Origin: Knoellia sp. S7-12
GTDB taxonomy: Bacteria > Actinomycetota > Actinomycetes > Actinomycetales > Dermatophilaceae
DNA: 64,000 bases
Direction of reading: 5' to 3'
Assembly (NCBI RefSeq): GCF_040518285.1
Contig: NZ_CP155449.1
Coordinates: 1,054,001-1,118,000 of the forward strand
Under the pieces are notes generated by a model, which searched no databases, was not told the origin of the DNA, and saw only the letters and a program-made list of their open reading frames with translations. Made by a program: the position numbers and the translations under genes. The first letter of the stretch is position 1. Each line of letters opens with the position of its first letter. Of this stretch, positions 60,911 through 64,000 are shown in pieces.

Positions 60911-60950
60911 GTCTGCGGATCTGGCGGCTAGAACCGGCACATCCGCAGAC
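60911..60950 (+). repeat. Second copy of the GTCTGCGGAT palindrome
   Basis: Arms GTCTGCGGAT (60911-60920) and ATCCGCAGAC (60941-60950) flank a 20-nt loop that is partly self-complementary. Shared with 13541-13584: the arm core GCGTCTGCGGAT and the following TGG. It lies 28 nt after the rpoC terminator and 26 nt before a GNAT gene. Confidence 0.7.
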
Positions 60951-60975
60951 ACGACGAGGTGAGAGGGTTGAGCCC

Positions 60976-61509
60976 ATGCGTGACGACATGATCATCCGAC
61001 GCGAGAGCGTCGAGGACCACGCGGGTATTGCCGCACTCCACGACGAAGCGTTCCCGCGGATCGAGGGAGCTGCCCGGTCGGTCGAGTCGGCGCTGATCGA
61101 CGAACTGCGCGGCGACGGTGATGTCATCAACGAGTTGACCTTCGTCGCTGAGCTCGACGGGGCGATCGTCGGCCACGTGATGTGCTCGGCAGCAACGCTG
61201 GGGGAGGGGCCGTCGGTCGGTCTCGGGCCCATTGCTGTGACGCCGGCGCTGCAGCGGCAGGGCATTGGCGCCGCTCTCATGGCTTCGGTCATCGCCTCGG
61301 CCGACCAGCGCGGTGACGCGGCGATCGTGCTGCTGGGAGATCCCGACTACTACGGACACTTCGGCTTCGTCGCAGCAGCCACTCTCGGGGTCGGCGCCCC
61401 TGGCCCGTGGCCGCAAGAGCAGTTCCAGATCAAGACGCTTCGTGCATGGCGACCGGCCCAGGCGGGGCCCTTCCGCTATGCACCGGCCTTCGAACGCCTC
61501 GAAGGATGA
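60976..61509 (+). CDS. GNAT family N-acetyltransferase
   Basis: A 177-residue acetyltransferase of the YhbS-like type. The acetyl-CoA loop is QRQGIGAALMASVI near residues 96-109, with VGLGPIAVTPALQ before it and LLGDPDYYGHFGFVAA near 121-136, the hallmark of this group. The acceptor is unknown. The start lies just downstream of the second palindrome. The ATG at 60976 is preferred; ATG at 60988 is possible. Confidence 0.88.
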   Translation: MRDDMIIRRESVEDHAGIAALHDEAFPRIEGAARSVESALIDELRGDGDVINELTFVAELDGAIVGHVMCSAATLGEGPSVGLGPIAVTPALQRQGIGAALMASVIASADQRGDAAIVLLGDPDYYGHFGFVAAATLGVGAPGPWPQEQFQIKTLRAWRPAQAGPFRYAPAFERLEG

Positions 61510-61839
61510 GGCAACAAGGCCACATGCCGAGATTTCGGACCGGTAGCACCGGGACTGGCTCATCCGACACGAGAGTAACTAGTTAGTCAATGCACACAAT
61601 TGCGCGCACTGACGTCCCCAAATGGGCCAGACTGTCGGGTGCGCCACAGCCCTCTGGCGCCTCGACGCCTAAGTCGCGCCGAAGCTCTGATACACATATC
61701 GTCGCAGATCAGAGGCCATTTATCATCTAGTCACCAAAGGTTCTAGTCAGGACTAGTCGGTAGGGCTAGCGTCCCAAAACAGACCGGTACGCAACTCGGG
61801 GCGCTCGCCCCGTCGGACCAGTCCTGGGGAGTGTGAGCC
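61510..61839 (+). other. AT-richer intergenic region with clustered CTAGTC repeats
   Basis: 330 nt without a gene, of lower GC than the surroundings. It contains five CTAG sites (61579, 61727, 61743, 61753, 61766). Three of these read CTAGTC within 32 nt (61727-61758), about 80 nt before the secreted-protein start. This is probably promoter and operator DNA. Confidence 0.6.
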
Positions 61840-63108
61840 ATGCGAGTCTCTCGATTCGTTGTTCCAGTCGTTGCGGTGCTCACCGCAGTGACGCTGTCTA
61901 GTCCCACCGCCGTAGCCCAGACGTCCTCGAGCACCGTAGCCACCCAGGCAGCCGCTCCCGTGGCCAGACTTGGGTTCCAGACGAACGCGTTCGGTACCCA
62001 GGTGTCAGCCGTCGACAAGCTGGTCACCTCGGGTCCCACGAGCTACGTGTCCCTGTCATGCACCACGGCCACCGGCCAGGCACGCGCCAGCGCGCTGCCT
62101 GTCGTCAACCTCCCGGTCGTGGGAACCGTCGGGTCGCTGTACACCAGGGTCACCACGGCCACCACGTCCACCACTGCGCTGTCCAGAACTGCCGGGGTCA
62201 ACCTGCTCGGCGGAGCGGTGGTGGCTGACGCCGTGCAGGCATACTCCACCGCCGGTTCGAAGGCAGGCGTGGGTTCGGGAACGGGCGCCACCACCTTCGT
62301 GGGCCTCAAGATCCTGGGCCAGTCCTTCGCCGCCAACGTCGCACCCAACACACAGGTCGCTCTCGACGTCGGCGGCAAGCGGGTAGGCACCGTCACCCTC
62401 AACTACCAGAGCAAGGGCACGGTCAACGGCGTCTACCGCTCGTACACCCGTGGCATCGTCATCAGCCTGCTTGCGGGCAACCCCTTCGGCCTTCCCGGGG
62501 CCACCACCATCACTGTGGCCGCTGCCCACGCAGGGATCACCACGTCACCTCGGATCGCCACCAACGGTGGATCAGGCTGGGGCATCTACGCCAGAGCACT
62601 CAACGGTGCCGCACTCATCGGCCGCCAGCCGAATGTGCCCGTCGCCTGCCATGGCGGCAGCGGTAGTGGGTCGATCGTCAACGTCTCTCGGCTCCCGCTG
62701 ATCTCCACCGGGACCACGTACGTCACGACGACGGCTCTCAGCAACACAACCAGGGTGGTGAGCTCCGTGGCCGCTCCGCGGATTCTCTCCGGCCTCATCT
62801 CGGCCGATGCGATGGTGGCCGACGTACAGGTGGTCCTCCAGCCGAACGGGACGACCACAGCGGCCGACCGTTCGAAGTTCGTGGGTCTCAAGGTGGCTGG
62901 CCTGCCCCTGATCACTGCTTCGGTTGCTCCCAACACCACGGTCAACGTGCCGGGACTTGGCGCAGTGACCTTCCGCAAGACCACGCGAACGGCTACTGGT
63001 CTTGAGGTCGTCATGCTCGAGATCAAGCTGTCGCAGAGCATCGCCGGCCTGCCTACCGGAACCATCGTCCAGGTCGCTGGTGCCAACGCGACCATCCGTG
63101 GTAACTGA
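61840..63108 (+). CDS. Secreted choice-of-anchor-P-like repeat protein
   Basis: A 422-residue exported protein. It has a signal peptide (about 1-26, ending AVA-Q). Two beta-rich repeats follow, Ser/Thr/Val/Gly-rich, each with the block FVGLK..G....NVAPNT or SVAPNT and V.GLG.VT or VGGKRVGTV (about 150-180 and 345-375). No enzymatic motif was seen. This composition fits the choice-of-anchor P family of secreted proteins. It has no sorting motif or C-terminal membrane helix. Confidence 0.75.
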   Translation: MRVSRFVVPVVAVLTAVTLSSPTAVAQTSSSTVATQAAAPVARLGFQTNAFGTQVSAVDKLVTSGPTSYVSLSCTTATGQARASALPVVNLPVVGTVGSLYTRVTTATTSTTALSRTAGVNLLGGAVVADAVQAYSTAGSKAGVGSGTGATTFVGLKILGQSFAANVAPNTQVALDVGGKRVGTVTLNYQSKGTVNGVYRSYTRGIVISLLAGNPFGLPGATTITVAAAHAGITTSPRIATNGGSGWGIYARALNGAALIGRQPNVPVACHGGSGSGSIVNVSRLPLISTGTTYVTTTALSNTTRVVSSVAAPRILSGLISADAMVADVQVVLQPNGTTTAADRSKFVGLKVAGLPLITASVAPNTTVNVPGLGAVTFRKTTRTATGLEVVMLEIKLSQSIAGLPTGTIVQVAGANATIRGN

Positions 63109-63124
63109 ACCACTTCGTAGTGCC

Positions 63125-63159
63125 GCAGCGGCCGCATCCCTCAGGGGTGCGGCCGCTGC
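63125..63159 (+). terminator. Terminator after the secreted repeat protein
   Basis: Arms GCAGCGGCCGCA (63125-63136) with TGCGGCCGCTGC (63148-63159) and an inner CCC/GGG extension around a TCAG loop, then TTCGTT. It closes the gene before the rpsL leader. Confidence 0.8.
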
Positions 63160-63484
63160 TTCGTTCGAGCCACGTCCGTCGATGGCCGCGGACGTCCGCG
63201 ATTTGGTGCGCCCACGGCATACCGGTATCGTTGAGCACCGTGTCTGGCTAGGCCCAGACGTTGGTCACGTGCGAGGCGCAGAAGCGTCACCAGAACGTGG
63301 CCGCCCACCTCTCGCCGGGCAACCCACACCACGACCACATCGCTGCACTGCGCTGCGGGCTGGAACGGGGAGTGCAGGGGAGAGAACCCGGTGCGACACA
63401 CCCGACTGCGGGGGTCGAGCGCCGGACATACCAAGGAGTTGCGGCATCCGCCGTGACATCGACCAGACAGACAAAGGATCCAGG
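63160..63484 (+). other. rpsL promoter and leader region
   Basis: 325 nt without a gene. A CGGCATAC word at 63214 is part of the small palindrome ATACCGGTAT. A possible promoter (TTGGTG at 63202 and TATCGT at 63226) lies across it. The rest is an untranslated leader of the rpsL-rpsG message. No riboswitch was recognised. Confidence 0.45.
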
Positions 63485-63859
63485 TTGCCTACCATCAACC
63501 AGCTGGTGCGCAAGGGCCGGCAGGACAAGGTCACGAAGACGACCACTCCTGCCCTCAAGGGCTCTCCGCAGCGCCGCGGCGTGTGCACGCGTGTGTACAC
63601 CACCACCCCGAAGAAGCCGAACTCCGCCCTCCGCAAGGTCGCGCGCGTCAAGCTGACCTCCGGCATCGAGGTCACCGCCTACATCCCCGGTGAGGGTCAC
63701 AACCTCCAGGAGCACTCGATCGTGCTCGTCCGCGGTGGTCGTGTGAAGGACCTTCCCGGCGTTCGCTACAAGATCATCCGCGGCTCGCTCGACACCCAGG
63801 GTGTCAAGGGCCGCAAGCAGGCACGCAGCCGTTACGGCGCCAAGAAGGAGAAGAAGTAA
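63485..63859 (+). CDS. rpsL: 30S ribosomal protein S12
   Basis: A 124-residue decoding-centre protein. It starts at TTG with CCAGG before it, and the N-terminus [14 protein letters not shown] is canonical. The streptomycin-relevant lysines are wild type (TTPKKPNS near 43 and [13 protein letters not shown] near 88). The stop overlaps the rpsG start (TAATG), so S12 and S7 are coupled. Confidence 0.97.
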   Translation: MPTINQLVRKGRQDKVTKTTTPALKGSPQRRGVCTRVYTTTPKKPNSALRKVARVKLTSGIEVTAYIPGEGHNLQEHSIVLVRGGRVKDLPGVRYKIIRGSLDTQGVKGRKQARSRYGAKKEKK

Positions 63860-64000
63860 TGCCCCGTAAAGGCCCCGCACCGAAGCGCCCGCTCCTCATC
63901 GACCCGGTCTACCAGTCCCCGCTGGTGACCCAGCTGGTCAACAAGATCCTGCTCGATGGCAAGAAGTCCATCGCTGAGACGATCGTCTACGGCGCCCTCG
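63859..64000 (+). CDS. rpsG: 30S ribosomal protein S7, partial
   Basis: The first 47 residues ([20 protein letters not shown], then [20 protein letters not shown]) match S7, which nucleates assembly of the small-subunit head. The gene continues beyond the window edge. Confidence 0.96.
   Translation, partial: MPRKGPAPKRPLLIDPVYQSPLVTQLVNKILLDGKKSIAETIVYGAL

Overview
The window is high-GC actinobacterial DNA. Supporting signs are frequent GTG/TTG starts, ATGA/GTGA-coupled genes, the rpmG-hadA-hadB-murB block, and the tRNA-Trp-secE-nusG-rplK-rplA and rplJ-rplL-rpoB-rpoC-rpsL-rpsG order. NusG has a long acidic N-terminus and HadAB-type dehydratases are present. My guess is a member of the Micrococcales near Intrasporangiaceae (Knoellia/Janibacter-like), but the family-level placement is uncertain.

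Layout. 1-6.9 kb: a molybdenum hydroxylase (CO-dehydrogenase-like, form II) operon with maturation genes (AAA ATPase end, CoxE, XdhC/CoxF, CoxS, CoxL, CoxM, CoxG). 6.9-13.6 kb: a GlxA-type regulator, a secreted VWA protein, and a two-component system whose kinase is fused in frame to a multi-pass DUF4153-like membrane domain. 13.6-19.2 kb: aroQ, an ECF sigma factor with a YCII partner, and a fused acyl-CoA mutase (IcmF). 19.2-26.9 kb: a probable acquired or decayed segment with a fused remnant of a quinone oxidoreductase and a rarD gene, a large TAT-exported multicopper oxidase with a membrane partner, unreadable spacers and an agmatinase-like enzyme. 27-37 kb: housekeeping and accessory genes (SDR, serine hydrolase, methyltransferase, metal-receptor protein, ankyrin lipoprotein, beta-propeller protein, NarL-type two-component system, ASCH protein, coiled-coil SLT-like protein, alcohol dehydrogenase). 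37.4-46.9 kb: tRNA-Thr, tRNA-Met, rpmG, hadAB, murB, a compact four-gene XRE-led operon, adenosine deaminase, an aminotransferase, a secreted EEP-family enzyme and tRNA-Trp. 46.9-64 kb: the secE-nusG-rplKA, rplJL, rpoBC and rpsL-rpsG expression machinery, interrupted by two paralogous lipoproteins, a GNAT enzyme and a secreted repeat protein.

The main unexplained signal is a short word, GTATGCCG / CGGCATAC. I counted 41 copies by eye, in near-equal numbers on both strands. Most lie inside genes, where they often force the otherwise uncommon TAT (and some ATA) codons. Three inverted pairs form hairpins between or after ribosomal and RNA polymerase genes. No copy occurs between 18,092 and 27,432, which covers the segment that looks acquired on gene content. 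This combination resembles the genomic behaviour of DNA uptake sequences; the function here is unknown.

Regulatory RNA signals in the translation region are clear: an L1-type binding site before rplA, an L10 leader before rplJ, a hairpin plus T-run between rpoB and rpoC, and strong terminators after most transcription units.
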